Part shown: piece after piece, positions 19,389 to 27,260 of the stretch
How the letters are laid out: each line of letters starts with the position of its first letter
How positions within the stretch are numbered: the stretch's first letter is position 1
Assembly: GCA_942490985.1 (NCBI GenBank)
Contig: CALNYW010000003.1
Span: 434,001-498,000, forward strand
Direction: 5' to 3'
Length of the DNA stretch: 64,000 nt
From: Thiosocius sp942490985
GTDB lineage: Bacteria; Pseudomonadota; Gammaproteobacteria; Chromatiales; Chromatiaceae
The notes under the pieces: generated by a model
Told to the model about the DNA's origin: nothing
The model's input: only the letters and a program-made list of their open reading frames with translations
Database searches by the model: none
Made by a program: the position numbers and the translations under genes

Positions 19389-19859
19389 ATGTTATTCACA
19401 AACCCGGAACCTGAACCGCTTTACCTCTCGCGAAGCGACGACAGCAATCCGCTTGGCAGTTTTTCGCGCCACGACTTCTCTCTGGATGATGCAGACTGGC
19501 CGACCGTCGAGCACTATTTTCAAGGCATGAAGTTCACGGATCCGGAGCAACGCGCAGCCATTCGCAATGCCAGTTCCCCTGCCGAGGCCAAGCAGCTGGC
19601 CGATAAACATGCGCGGGCCGTGCGTGAGGATTGGAAAAAGATCCGCCGCACGGTGATGACCCGTGGTCTCTACATAAAGTGCCTTACCCACCCCGAGGTC
19701 GCTGAAGCGTTGTTGAAGACTGCCCCGCAAAAGATCGTTGAAAACTCAATGTACGATTATTACTGGGGATGCGGACGGGACGGCCGGGGGCATAACACCT
19801 ACGGCAAGGTCTTGATGGCGGTTCGGGAAAAGCTCCAGAAAGAGCGCACAGATGCCTGA
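19389..19859 (+). CDS. NADAR (YbiA-like) domain protein
   Basis: A 156-residue single-domain protein. NADAR signatures are clear: WPTVEHYFQGMKFTDPEQRA (about residues 37-56), AKQLADKHARAVREDWKKIR, VMTRGLYIKCLTHPEVAEAL and the C-terminal MYDYYWGCGRDGRGHNTYGK. E. coli YbiA cleaves the N-glycosidic bond of early riboflavin intermediates to limit toxic products, and other NADAR proteins reverse guanine ADP-ribosylation. The sequence alone does not decide between these. It has its own start (ATG at 19389) and no partner genes: no ADP-ribosyltransferase toxin is adjacent and no rib genes are nearby. Confidence 0.85.
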   Translation: MLFTNPEPEPLYLSRSDDSNPLGSFSRHDFSLDDADWPTVEHYFQGMKFTDPEQRAAIRNASSPAEAKQLADKHARAVREDWKKIRRTVMTRGLYIKCLTHPEVAEALLKTAPQKIVENSMYDYYWGCGRDGRGHNTYGKVLMAVREKLQKERTDA

Positions 19860-20404
19860 CCCAGCATGGGCGAAGGGACGCGCAAGCGTGCAACGCCAAA
19901 TAGGTTGCTGCAGGACAACCAGGAACGACTATAGCCACACTTGATGCGAGAGCGAGGCTCGACCATTCCATAAATTCTCACGAAGCCATTGAGGGACCAT
20001 AACTTCCCGGTAACACGTCGGTTAGTAAGCGTGGAAATCTACCTGGCCCTACCACTGCCCCCAACCACCTACGCATCCACAGAGGTCACCCCCCCGATAC
20101 GCTCCGAGCCGATTGGGCAAGGCCCGCGTCGAGTGGTCGGCAGGCTGTTTTCGACGGCGATCCGACCTCGAGGGGCTGCTGATGGGGTTCGTACTCAACG
20201 GTTGGCCAGCAAAAACGTCGGCCCGGGAAATCATTGGCGATGGGCGATCATGTCGGCTCCAGCCCGTTCTAGCCCCAGCCTTTCAACGTCTGCGTCAGCC
20301 TCTTTCAATAGCCATTGGCAATCTTCACAAGAGCGAGAATCGATTGGACGCGAAGATGATAATGCTTATCATTCGCTAATACTCGATACGGCAGACGGAG
20401 AGTT
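19860..20404. other. Intergenic region with a Fur-box-like operator
   Basis: A 139-codon plus-strand frame (19989-20408) has no recognisable motif. The one clear element is the palindrome at 20356-20372 ahead of the DUF2061 gene. Confidence 0.5.
20356..20372 (+). promoter_or_regulatory. Fur-box-like palindrome
   Basis: ATGATAA-TGC-TTATCAT is a perfect inverted repeat, and its core TGATAATGCTTATCA matches the Fur 7-1-7 consensus TGATAATNATTATCA except at one position. It ends 35 bases before the ATG of the DUF2061 gene, a position suited to repression of that gene by Fur under iron-replete conditions (inference). Confidence 0.6.
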
Positions 20405-20407
20405 GTG

Positions 20408-20629
20408 ATGGCAAAGACAACGTCCTTTGCGGTAATGCATTTCGTAATTGCATTCACCGTGGCTTATCTCTTGACCGGCGACATCATGATTGGGGGTGCC
20501 GTCGCGTTGGTCGAGCCAGCGGTCAACACCATTGGCTTCTATTTCCACGAACGAATCTGGCAGCGATTAAACAAACGACGAGCGATGCGCCGCAGGTTGA
20601 GTGTGACAGGTGCCGAGATGTGCACCTGA
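20408..20629 (+). CDS. DUF2061 membrane protein
   Basis: A 73-residue protein. The ATG at 20408 is chosen over the GTG one codon earlier. KTTSFAVMHFVIAFTVAYLL, GGAVALVEPAVNTIGFYFHE and RIWQRL are the DUF2061 pattern: two membrane helices with a conserved Glu-Pro and a His-Glu at the end of the second. DUF2061 proteins are of unknown function and often occur in marine bacteria. The Fur-box-like site just upstream suggests an iron-linked role here. Confidence 0.85.
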   Translation: MAKTTSFAVMHFVIAFTVAYLLTGDIMIGGAVALVEPAVNTIGFYFHERIWQRLNKRRAMRRRLSVTGAEMCT

Positions 20630-20785
20630 TTGACATGATGCTCGCTTGGTCTGTCCCTAGACAAAACAAAGCCGTCCTCGAGGCGACAGAGGCGGCTATA
20701 GCTTTGCGAGCCAGCACCTACCGACATCGAGCGAAAGCCCCGTTACAAAACGAGACGCTGTCTCGTCATTCTGCGCAGCCCTCGG

Positions 20786-20947
20786 CTAGTGCCTGGAGAG
20801 CTTTTCTTTTGGCCTGTTTTCCGGCCCGTGGTGTCTCGCTGACCTTCGTTTGTGCATGGCATCGATCAACTCACGATCGCGCCTGGCGAAGTAGATATCT
20901 TCTTCCGCCATGCCCTTCAGACGCAGCTTTTCCGTCCAAGTCGTCAT
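20786..20947 (-). CDS. Small conserved hypothetical protein, 53 residues
   Basis: The ATG at 20947 is preceded by AAAGGGTG. The product begins MTTWTEKLRLKGMAEEDIYF and continues ARRDRELIDAMHKRR with a basic tail. The WTEKLR-KGMAEEDIYFA-RDRELI core is familiar as a short conserved proteobacterial protein of unknown function. It is charged, helical and probably cytosolic. Longer upstream extension of this frame looks non-coding. It is divergent from fadL. Confidence 0.6.
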   Translation of the reverse strand: MTTWTEKLRLKGMAEEDIYFARRDRELIDAMHKRRSARHHGPENRPKEKLSRH

Positions 20948-21173
20948 GTCATTCACCCTTTGCCTTATGACCATCGACGATATCGCGCCCGGTTTGCATT
21001 GCGAATTCTCAAATTGGATCTGCCTTGAACGGAAAAGCCTGCCTCTCACGGCGGCCTGCCTTCTTTTCCGTGTATTGCCGTGGATCAGGAACCTCCGTGA
21101 CTGCTGTTGAGATCGATATTTAGTAATCGTTAAAATTAACAACAATTAATAATTTTTCGACAAGGCGTCGCCC

Positions 21174-22496
21174 GTGAAACCGCTTGGTGCTTCAACCGTT
21201 TTGTTTTCGATCACCCTTTTCGTATCCACTGCGCATGCCACCAACGGCTATTTCGCCCACGGCTATGGCACCAAGAACAAGGCCATGGCCGGCGCCGGGG
21301 TAGCGCTTCCGCAGGACGCCCTAGCGGCCGCAGTCAACCCGGCCGGCACGCTTCACGTAGGCAAGCGCATCGACGCCGGTGCGGCACTTTTTTCACCACC
21401 CCGGCGATACACGCAGAAAGCCGGTTCCGCGATTGGCGGCGGCGCACCGTTGCCCATCGGCAGTAACCCAGATTTCACGGGTACCGTCGACAGCGGCAGT
21501 GACCATTTCGTTGTTCCGCATATCGGGTATACACGCCCACTGGGACCCGATAGCGCCGTCGGCATTGCGCTGTATGGCAATGGTGGCCTGAATACCGACT
21601 ACGATGCTGCGGATACCACCGGCGGTGCAGGCACGTTCGGCGCGGGAAATGCAGGCATCGATCTGTCCCAATTGTTTGCGAACTTTAGCTATGCCCATCG
21701 GGTTGCCGACGGACTGACGCTGGGGGTCGCCGGGATATTGGCCGTTCAGAGTCTCGAGGCCCGTGGCCTGAGCAGTCTTGGCGGACTTGTTGCCGATGGC
21801 AATCCGGACAGCCTCACCGATAACGGCCACGAGATGTCTTATGGCATTGGGGCACAGGTCGGCGCTTTGTGGCAGGCGAGCGATCGGTGGTCATTCGGCG
21901 CCAGCTATCAAACGAAGACGGCTATGACCAAGTTTGACGACTACAGCGATTTGCTCGCCGAGCAGGGGGCATTCGACATTCCGCCTACGGCGACCATTGG
22001 CCTGGCCTTTGCGGCAAACGACAGCCTGACCCTGCTAGCCGATGTACAACGCATCTGGTACGGCGACATCGCGTCACTTAGCAATCCGATGACCGAAAAT
22101 CTCAGCGCTTGCTTCGCAGGCAATGCATCGGCTTGTCTCGGCGGCAACGATGGTGCGGGCTTCGGTTGGGACGATGTAACCGTGTACAAGTTCGGTGCGC
22201 AGTGGGATTTTCGCCCCGACTGGACGTTGCGGGCCGGTTACAGCACCACGGAGCAACCAGTGCCAACCTCAGGGGTTCTGTTTAACGTCCTGGCGCCCGC
22301 GGTGGTGGAAGATCACTACACCGTGGGTTTGACCAAGCGATTCGACCACGATAACGAACTGACCCTGGCTGCGATGTATGCGCCGCGCAGCGATCTTGAT
22401 TGTGGTTGCACGCTGCCGATTACCGGTGGTCCCCAGAGCATCAATATCGCGATGGAGCAATGGGAAGTCGAGTTGAGTTACGCGTGGCGGTTCTGA
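21174..22496 (+). CDS. fadL: FadL/OmpP1-family outer-membrane transporter
   Basis: A 440-residue protein starting at a GTG (21174) behind AAGG. A signal peptide ends at AHA, and the mature protein begins TNGYFAHGYGTKNKAMAGAG, the FadL N-terminal hatch signature (NPA-type motif AAAVNPAGTLHVG follows). The rest has beta-barrel alternation and a C-terminal aromatic signature, WEVELSYAWRF, ending in Phe for BAM recognition. FadL proteins transport long-chain fatty acids or other hydrophobic compounds across the outer membrane. It stands alone with an AT-rich upstream region. Confidence 0.9.
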   Translation: MKPLGASTVLFSITLFVSTAHATNGYFAHGYGTKNKAMAGAGVALPQDALAAAVNPAGTLHVGKRIDAGAALFSPPRRYTQKAGSAIGGGAPLPIGSNPDFTGTVDSGSDHFVVPHIGYTRPLGPDSAVGIALYGNGGLNTDYDAADTTGGAGTFGAGNAGIDLSQLFANFSYAHRVADGLTLGVAGILAVQSLEARGLSSLGGLVADGNPDSLTDNGHEMSYGIGAQVGALWQASDRWSFGASYQTKTAMTKFDDYSDLLAEQGAFDIPPTATIGLAFAANDSLTLLADVQRIWYGDIASLSNPMTENLSACFAGNASACLGGNDGAGFGWDDVTVYKFGAQWDFRPDWTLRAGYSTTEQPVPTSGVLFNVLAPAVVEDHYTVGLTKRFDHDNELTLAAMYAPRSDLDCGCTLPITGGPQSINIAMEQWEVELSYAWRF

Positions 22497-22951
22497 GATC
22501 GCTGCAACGAGCGGCGAATCAGCGCGCTGCCCGACGAAGGACCGTTTATGTATCCAATTACATAGAAATGGCTTGTCCGGCGTCGATTCATTTCGACATC
22601 CGCTCGGCTTGAGTTTTCACACCCGAACCACTGACGCCGGCGTGGCGTCGCCGATTTTCCGCAGAGCCTCGCAAACCAATACGGGGCAATGGCGCAGGAG
22701 AAAGAAATCACTGCGGGTTTCCTGCGTGACGACTTCCGTTCCAATTAACGGACAAAAACCCGCAGTCATCGAGCAGATGGTGGAAAACGGCGACGCTGAA
22801 GGCTATCAGACGAACGGCTCGCCCATCGTACTCACCATTGCGCTGGGAGATTGCGCACTGACTGCCGCGCGATTGGAGAATCGTTCGATTAGCGATCACT
22901 ATTCAAACCTTGGTAACACACCAGGAGCCACCCAGGACCCCGTCACCGAAA
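22497..22951. other. Intergenic region, no supported gene
   Basis: A 129-codon frame (22573-22962) overlaps the start of the next gene and contains TNGSPIVLTIALGDCALTAA, but its composition and lack of a ribosome site make it doubtful. No other structure is recognised. Confidence 0.4.
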
Positions 22952-23674
22952 ATGGACCTTGACGACCTACTTGCACACCAGCAAAAAGAGATCGAAGGCA
23001 TCAAGCATGGCCTCGATGAAACCCGTACGGGCCTCGACACGATGGCATTGACACTGCAGCAACTGTCGGCTGGCCAGGAAGCGCTTGAGCTACAGACGGC
23101 CCTGCTCAGTAGTGAGGCTGAAAATGCGTCTCCCAAAGCGGCGGTCTCTCCTGCTACAACCAACGATGCGGCCGTTCCAATCAAGGCATTAGAAAGGCTG
23201 CAGTCGAAGCTGAGCGAACTTACCCAGGCGCTGCAGACTTCTGCAGTGCAGGGGGAAACTCGCAGCGCCAGACTCGAAAGCCGGGTCGAGAAACTACAAG
23301 GCGTTGTTCAGCGGCTTGAGAACGAGACACCCAATCTGCATCATGGCGTTTCGCCAGCAAACCACGCTGGGGCCCCTGTAGGTGTGCCCGACGCACCGCA
23401 ACAGGCTGACCTGGCGGAAGATGCTTGGCGAAACCTCGTTGACCAAGTGAGTGCTCTGAAGGCGGCGGCGGACAGCGCTGAGATTCGCATACTGGCGCTG
23501 GAGCAACGCCGCGAGGCGCTGGACGAAACACTCAAAGCGCTCAGCCTGCAGCAGGTACGTAACGATCAAGATGTTCGACAGTTTCGGACGTATCTGAAAC
23601 GCCTGGCCGTGCTGTCGGCGACGGCGGCACTGCTTGCAGCGGGCTGTTTTGCGTGGCTGGTCAGCCGCGCTTGA
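22952..23674 (+). CDS. Coiled-coil protein with C-terminal membrane anchor
   Basis: About 240 residues. The ATG at 22952 is chosen; a TTG 14 codons upstream gives a longer frame without a clear signal. Heptad-rich segments (LDDLLAHQQKEIEGIKHGLD, ALERLQSKLSELTQALQTS, RLESRVEKLQGVVQRLENE) are separated by an Ala/Pro-rich linker. The C-terminus is a single hydrophobic helix (LAVLSATAALLAAGCFAWLV), giving a tail-anchored topology with the coil in the cytoplasm. No family is recognised and there is no neighbour in operon distance. Confidence 0.6.
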   Translation: MDLDDLLAHQQKEIEGIKHGLDETRTGLDTMALTLQQLSAGQEALELQTALLSSEAENASPKAAVSPATTNDAAVPIKALERLQSKLSELTQALQTSAVQGETRSARLESRVEKLQGVVQRLENETPNLHHGVSPANHAGAPVGVPDAPQQADLAEDAWRNLVDQVSALKAAADSAEIRILALEQRREALDETLKALSLQQVRNDQDVRQFRTYLKRLAVLSATAALLAAGCFAWLVSRA

Positions 23675-23731
23675 GAGGCCGGGATTCCAGGCCGCTGAAG
23701 GCCTTAAGGCAAGCAGCCTATGGGTCGTGAC

Positions 23732-24508
23732 TCAAGGCCGTTGAGTCCCCGGCGGCAGCCATCCACCAACGGCTTGCACAGGTACTGGCGCGGCGCCGGT
23801 GCTGATCCAGGCGACAATGGCGCGCCGTGAGGTACTAGCGTCGACAACATCCGGTAACGCCAGGTCCCATACAGCGGCGGAGTTCTGCCGGGAAGCGCGG
23901 TAGCCGAGAACGACAAAATCTTCCTCGAGGGTACGACCCCGGTTCTCGCCCGCGTTCACCGCTGTCGTCAGGCCAAAACCGAGAATGGCCACGTGAGCGA
24001 TCAATTGAGGCGGGTTCGCGGATTCCTGAGGGTTGAATCGAATCAGCGCACGTTGATCATCATGCAACGCCAGGGACAGCTTCCCCACCCGAGCCCCCGG
24101 GCTTAATTCCGGCGCGCGACCATTAAACCATCCTCGCCATTCGCGACCCCGCAGAACGAACCCGGGCGTATAGACGCTCGAGATATGACCTTTGCGGAAA
24201 TACTCGCGCTGTCGGTCACTGTACACCCCGGCAGCGAATTGATCGGGCCACCCCAGATCGTTCCAATAGTCCACATGAAAAGCGAGGGGGATGAACTCGT
24301 TCCATAGCCCCGGCTGTTCGGCGAGGGTGCGCAACCAGGCGTCCGCGGGAGGACAGCTGCTGCAGCCATGAGAGGTATACAGTTCCAGCACGGCTACCTT
24401 TTCCTCTGGACTCTCGTAGACACTCAACGGTGCCGCATTCACCGCCGGTACCGCGAGGACCAGCAGGCACAGCGAACCGAACAGTCTTCGGAACCCAGGC
24501 CTCGCCAT
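23732..24508 (-). CDS. DUF1223 thioredoxin-fold secreted protein
   Basis: A 258-residue protein. A signal peptide ends near AVNA. The domain begins VAVLELYTSHGCSSCPPADA, with the CSSC motif of the DUF1223 thioredoxin-like family, then PLAFHVDYWNDLGWPDQFA and YTPGFVLRGREWRGW, also conserved. The C-terminal half is a beta-rich region. It lies only 4 bases after msrB on the same strand, so the two are almost surely co-transcribed. That suggests a periplasmic redox or sulfur-residue maintenance role (inference). Confidence 0.85.
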   Translation of the reverse strand: MARPGFRRLFGSLCLLVLAVPAVNAAPLSVYESPEEKVAVLELYTSHGCSSCPPADAWLRTLAEQPGLWNEFIPLAFHVDYWNDLGWPDQFAAGVYSDRQREYFRKGHISSVYTPGFVLRGREWRGWFNGRAPELSPGARVGKLSLALHDDQRALIRFNPQESANPPQLIAHVAILGFGLTTAVNAGENRGRTLEEDFVVLGYRASRQNSAAVWDLALPDVVDASTSRRAIVAWISTGAAPVPVQAVGGWLPPGTQRP

Positions 24509-24512
24509 GCCC

Positions 24513-25007
24513 TCAGGCCTGCTCGGGAATGAAATTCAGGGCGACCCCGTTGTTGCAGTAACGCAGACCGGTCGGTGCAGGACCGTCCTTGAACACATGG
24601 CCGTGGTGCCCTCCGCAACGTGAACAGTGATATTCAGTGCGAGGTAGGAACAGCTTGTAGTCAGTCCTGGTTCCGACCGCACCGTCGATGACGTCGAAGA
24701 AGCTCGGCCAGCCGGTCCCACTGTCGAACTTCTGCGCCGCGGTAAACAGCGGTTGTTCGCAACCTGCACAGACATAGGTACCGGGGCGTTTCTCGTCATT
24801 CAACGGGCTGGTCCAGGGCCGCTCGGTGCCCTCTTTTCGCAGCACTTGAAATTGGGCATCGCTCAACAGGCGCCGCCATTCATCCTCAGTGTGCGAGACG
24901 TCAAAGGTGCCTTTCATTGTTTCTCCACTGTTGGCTGACACGCGGTACAGAACCGCAGGAGCGGCAGCAAGCCCGCAAACCGCATAGATAAAGTGGCGTC
25001 GTTTCAT
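24513..25007 (-). CDS. msrB: Peptide-methionine (R)-S-oxide reductase, secreted
   Basis: A 164-residue protein. The start at 25007 gives an N-terminus MKRRHFIYAVCGLAAAPAVL, a signal or anchor sequence, so the enzyme probably works in the periplasm; longer upstream frame is discounted. The SelR domain has two zinc CxxC pairs (YVCAGC and HCSRCGGHHGHVF), the substrate motif GTGWPSF and the catalytic Cys in LRYCNNGVALNF. MsrB reduces methionine-R-sulfoxide in damaged proteins. It is the first gene of a pair with the DUF1223 thioredoxin-like gene. Confidence 0.93.
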   Translation of the reverse strand: MKRRHFIYAVCGLAAAPAVLYRVSANSGETMKGTFDVSHTEDEWRRLLSDAQFQVLRKEGTERPWTSPLNDEKRPGTYVCAGCEQPLFTAAQKFDSGTGWPSFFDVIDGAVGTRTDYKLFLPRTEYHCSRCGGHHGHVFKDGPAPTGLRYCNNGVALNFIPEQA

Positions 25008-25277
25008 AGGGTTAGATCCTCGAGTCAGCGATAAGATTTCAAAACAGGCCCGGCTGGCGCTGGCGCTGCGGTTGCTCGCATGCCACATATGACCGGCAAA
25101 CTGGCGCTTCTGTTTCACGCGACGACGAAAAGGATGACATCCGGGCGATACGCTTGCGACGTTGGGCACGTTCCTACGTTGCCTCTTTCCTGACATTCCT
25201 GGCCGCAGAATACCCGCCCGCAAGCTGGAGGTGACGGAGAGGACCAAGCAAAAGGCTTGATATAGTTAGAGGTATCG

Positions 25278-26276
25278 GTGCCAAACAGGCGGTTACGGAC
25301 CCTGATGTCAATCAGTAAACGGCTTTACCGATGCCGCAACGGGCAGATGACGGCGGCGGTGCTTGGCATGCTGCTGGCCAGTGCTGTGTCCGCCGATGAG
25401 CCTCTGCCCGAGTCCGGTGAGACCAAGGTCGATGAACTGCGCGACTTAGTGACCGAGCGCGTGGTCTTGAGCGCAGAATGGCTGGACTCGTTTTTCGTTG
25501 ACCAGAACTATTCTGACGAAGCCAATACCACCAGCTTGAGGCTGTCGTTGAGTAGCTTCTCAGAGCAAGGCGAAGGCACGGATGCCAAGGCTAGAGTGAA
25601 ACTGCGACTGAGACTGCCCCATCTGCAGAACCGAGTGATGCTCTACATCACGGGTTCCGGTGATGATCTGGATACCACGGGGTCGATCTGGGAAAACACC
25701 GACGAAATTTTTTCCGGCAACGACGAGACCAGCCTGACTGCCGGGTTGCGCCGCTTCATTCGCGACGATGAACGCATCAACGCGAGTCTCGGCGGCGGCG
25801 TGCGGTTCCGCGATGGCTCATTGGTCGGCTATGTCGAGCCGCGTTTTCGATACTTCCAGTCTTACCCTTTGATCGATGCCCGATTCATCCAGCGATTCCG
25901 CTGGTATACCGATGTTGGGCTTGAATCACAGACCGAGCTGCAGCTCGAGCGGCCGGTCTGGGAGACATGGTTCTTCCGCTCATCGTCGCGGCTCGACGGA
26001 TATGAGGATGAGGACGGCTGGTTTCCCAAGCAGGGTTTCGAATGGGCCCGACCGATCGACGAGCGACGTGTCTATTCGACCAGTTGGACCAGCTATTTCA
26101 GCACGGAACCCCAAGCGGTATTGGATTCAACCGTGATCGGCATGCGATATCGGCAGCAGGCATGGCGGCGCTGGCTGTGGTTTGAGGTGGCGCCGCAAGT
26201 GGTCTTTGCCCGAGAGGACGATTACGACGCCAGGCTCGGGTTGTTTCTCAAACTGGAAGCGGAGTTCGAACGATAG
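25278..26276 (+). CDS. Hypothetical exported beta-rich protein
   Basis: Up to 332 residues from a GTG at 25278; an ATG at 25305 is equally possible. A signal peptide ends around AVSADEP. The remainder alternates charged and aromatic residues typical of an outer-membrane barrel (LRRFIRDDERINASLGGGVR, YVEPRFRYFQSYPLIDARFI, FEVAPQVVFAREDDYDARLG), although the last residue is Arg rather than Phe. No family is recognised. It is divergent from msrB and stands alone. Confidence 0.7.
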   Translation: MPNRRLRTLMSISKRLYRCRNGQMTAAVLGMLLASAVSADEPLPESGETKVDELRDLVTERVVLSAEWLDSFFVDQNYSDEANTTSLRLSLSSFSEQGEGTDAKARVKLRLRLPHLQNRVMLYITGSGDDLDTTGSIWENTDEIFSGNDETSLTAGLRRFIRDDERINASLGGGVRFRDGSLVGYVEPRFRYFQSYPLIDARFIQRFRWYTDVGLESQTELQLERPVWETWFFRSSSRLDGYEDEDGWFPKQGFEWARPIDERRVYSTSWTSYFSTEPQAVLDSTVIGMRYRQQAWRRWLWFEVAPQVVFAREDDYDARLGLFLKLEAEFER

Positions 26277-26529
26277 CGCACGCAAGGGGCCAGCCCGGCA
26301 CATTCGGCATGAATGCCAGCCGGTCCGGTCCAGCGCGACGGTGATGTCATACGTTCGTTGGTATCCAGCAGTCTCGGTTCCGTCTGCACACACGAAGCCA
26401 GATTCAGTTTGATCCGCGGCAAGGAATAGCAAAAGCGTCGCGAGCAGTTCTCGTTGCGCCGTAAGTCGGCTATCGCGCTCGCCAAGCCGCCAGGATGCGC
26501 GTTCAGACGCCGGACAATTTCAGGCGCAC

Positions 26530-27090
26530 TCAGCCGTCGCCGTATGAGGTAGGCACATCACCGCTATCGATCGCATCGGTGACCGCGTTGGTGACATCCT
26601 CGAGCAGTTGCGTCGGGGTCTTGCCGGTCTCCACATACACCGCAGCGGCAAGGCCGCTGATCGCCAAGCCGGCAAAGGCGAGGCCGCCCGCGGCCCACAA
26701 CACGCCGGGGGCCAGCGCGAAGGTAACCGTTGCGCCCGCGTCTTCGTCGTCATCCGCTGACCGCAGCCGAAACACACCGTTGTCGGTGACCAGCATCTCG
26801 ATCGACCGATCGTCCGTCGAAAACCGAAAACGGCCGGGCTGGGTGAGCATACCGTGGTGGGAAAGATCTTTTGGGCGCGGACGGATGTCGACGTATCGGG
26901 CCCCACCTTCCTCGTAGAGCACGAAGCGATATGCCGTCTTATCGGCCAGGTAGAACAGACTCCCGCGCACCGCCTTGCCGTGCACCCGGCCACGCATGTC
27001 GATCAGCCGCTTCGGCGCTGCCTGGGACAGGGTTGGGGCGAGCAAAAGCCCCAGGGCGGAAAGACATAACGCTCGACGGGTCAGCGGCAT
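26530..27090 (-). CDS. Hypothetical exported protein
   Basis: A 186-residue protein with signal peptide MPLTRRALCLSALGLLLAPT (cleavage near SQAA). The middle is beta-rich (GSLFYLADKTAYRFVLYEEG, YVDIRPRPKDL), and a hydrophobic Gly/Ala helix (VLWAAGGLAFAGLAISGLAA) lies near the C-terminus, followed by a short acidic tail. It may therefore be anchored at both ends or be bitopic. No family is recognised. It lies about 170 bases after the DUF255 gene on the same strand. Confidence 0.65.
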   Translation of the reverse strand: MPLTRRALCLSALGLLLAPTLSQAAPKRLIDMRGRVHGKAVRGSLFYLADKTAYRFVLYEEGGARYVDIRPRPKDLSHHGMLTQPGRFRFSTDDRSIEMLVTDNGVFRLRSADDDEDAGATVTFALAPGVLWAAGGLAFAGLAISGLAAAVYVETGKTPTQLLEDVTNAVTDAIDSGDVPTSYGDG

Positions 27091-27260
27091 TGTTAAGGAT
27101 CCTATGGTCGTTTTTTTGGGTCCGGTCGACTGACACTAAAGCAGATCGGCGTTGGTCGACTTTGCAGGGCGAGAAGCTACGTAGTAGGACAAACGGCGTC
27201 AACGACCTACAACCCCAGGAAAGCAAGCCTTTCTCGCTGCAATGGGGCATTCGCACATCC

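Noticed and set aside
19989..20408. 139-codon frame before DUF2061
   Set aside because: It overlaps the Fur-box-like operator and the next start, is Ser/Arg/Thr-rich, and has no recognisable domain.
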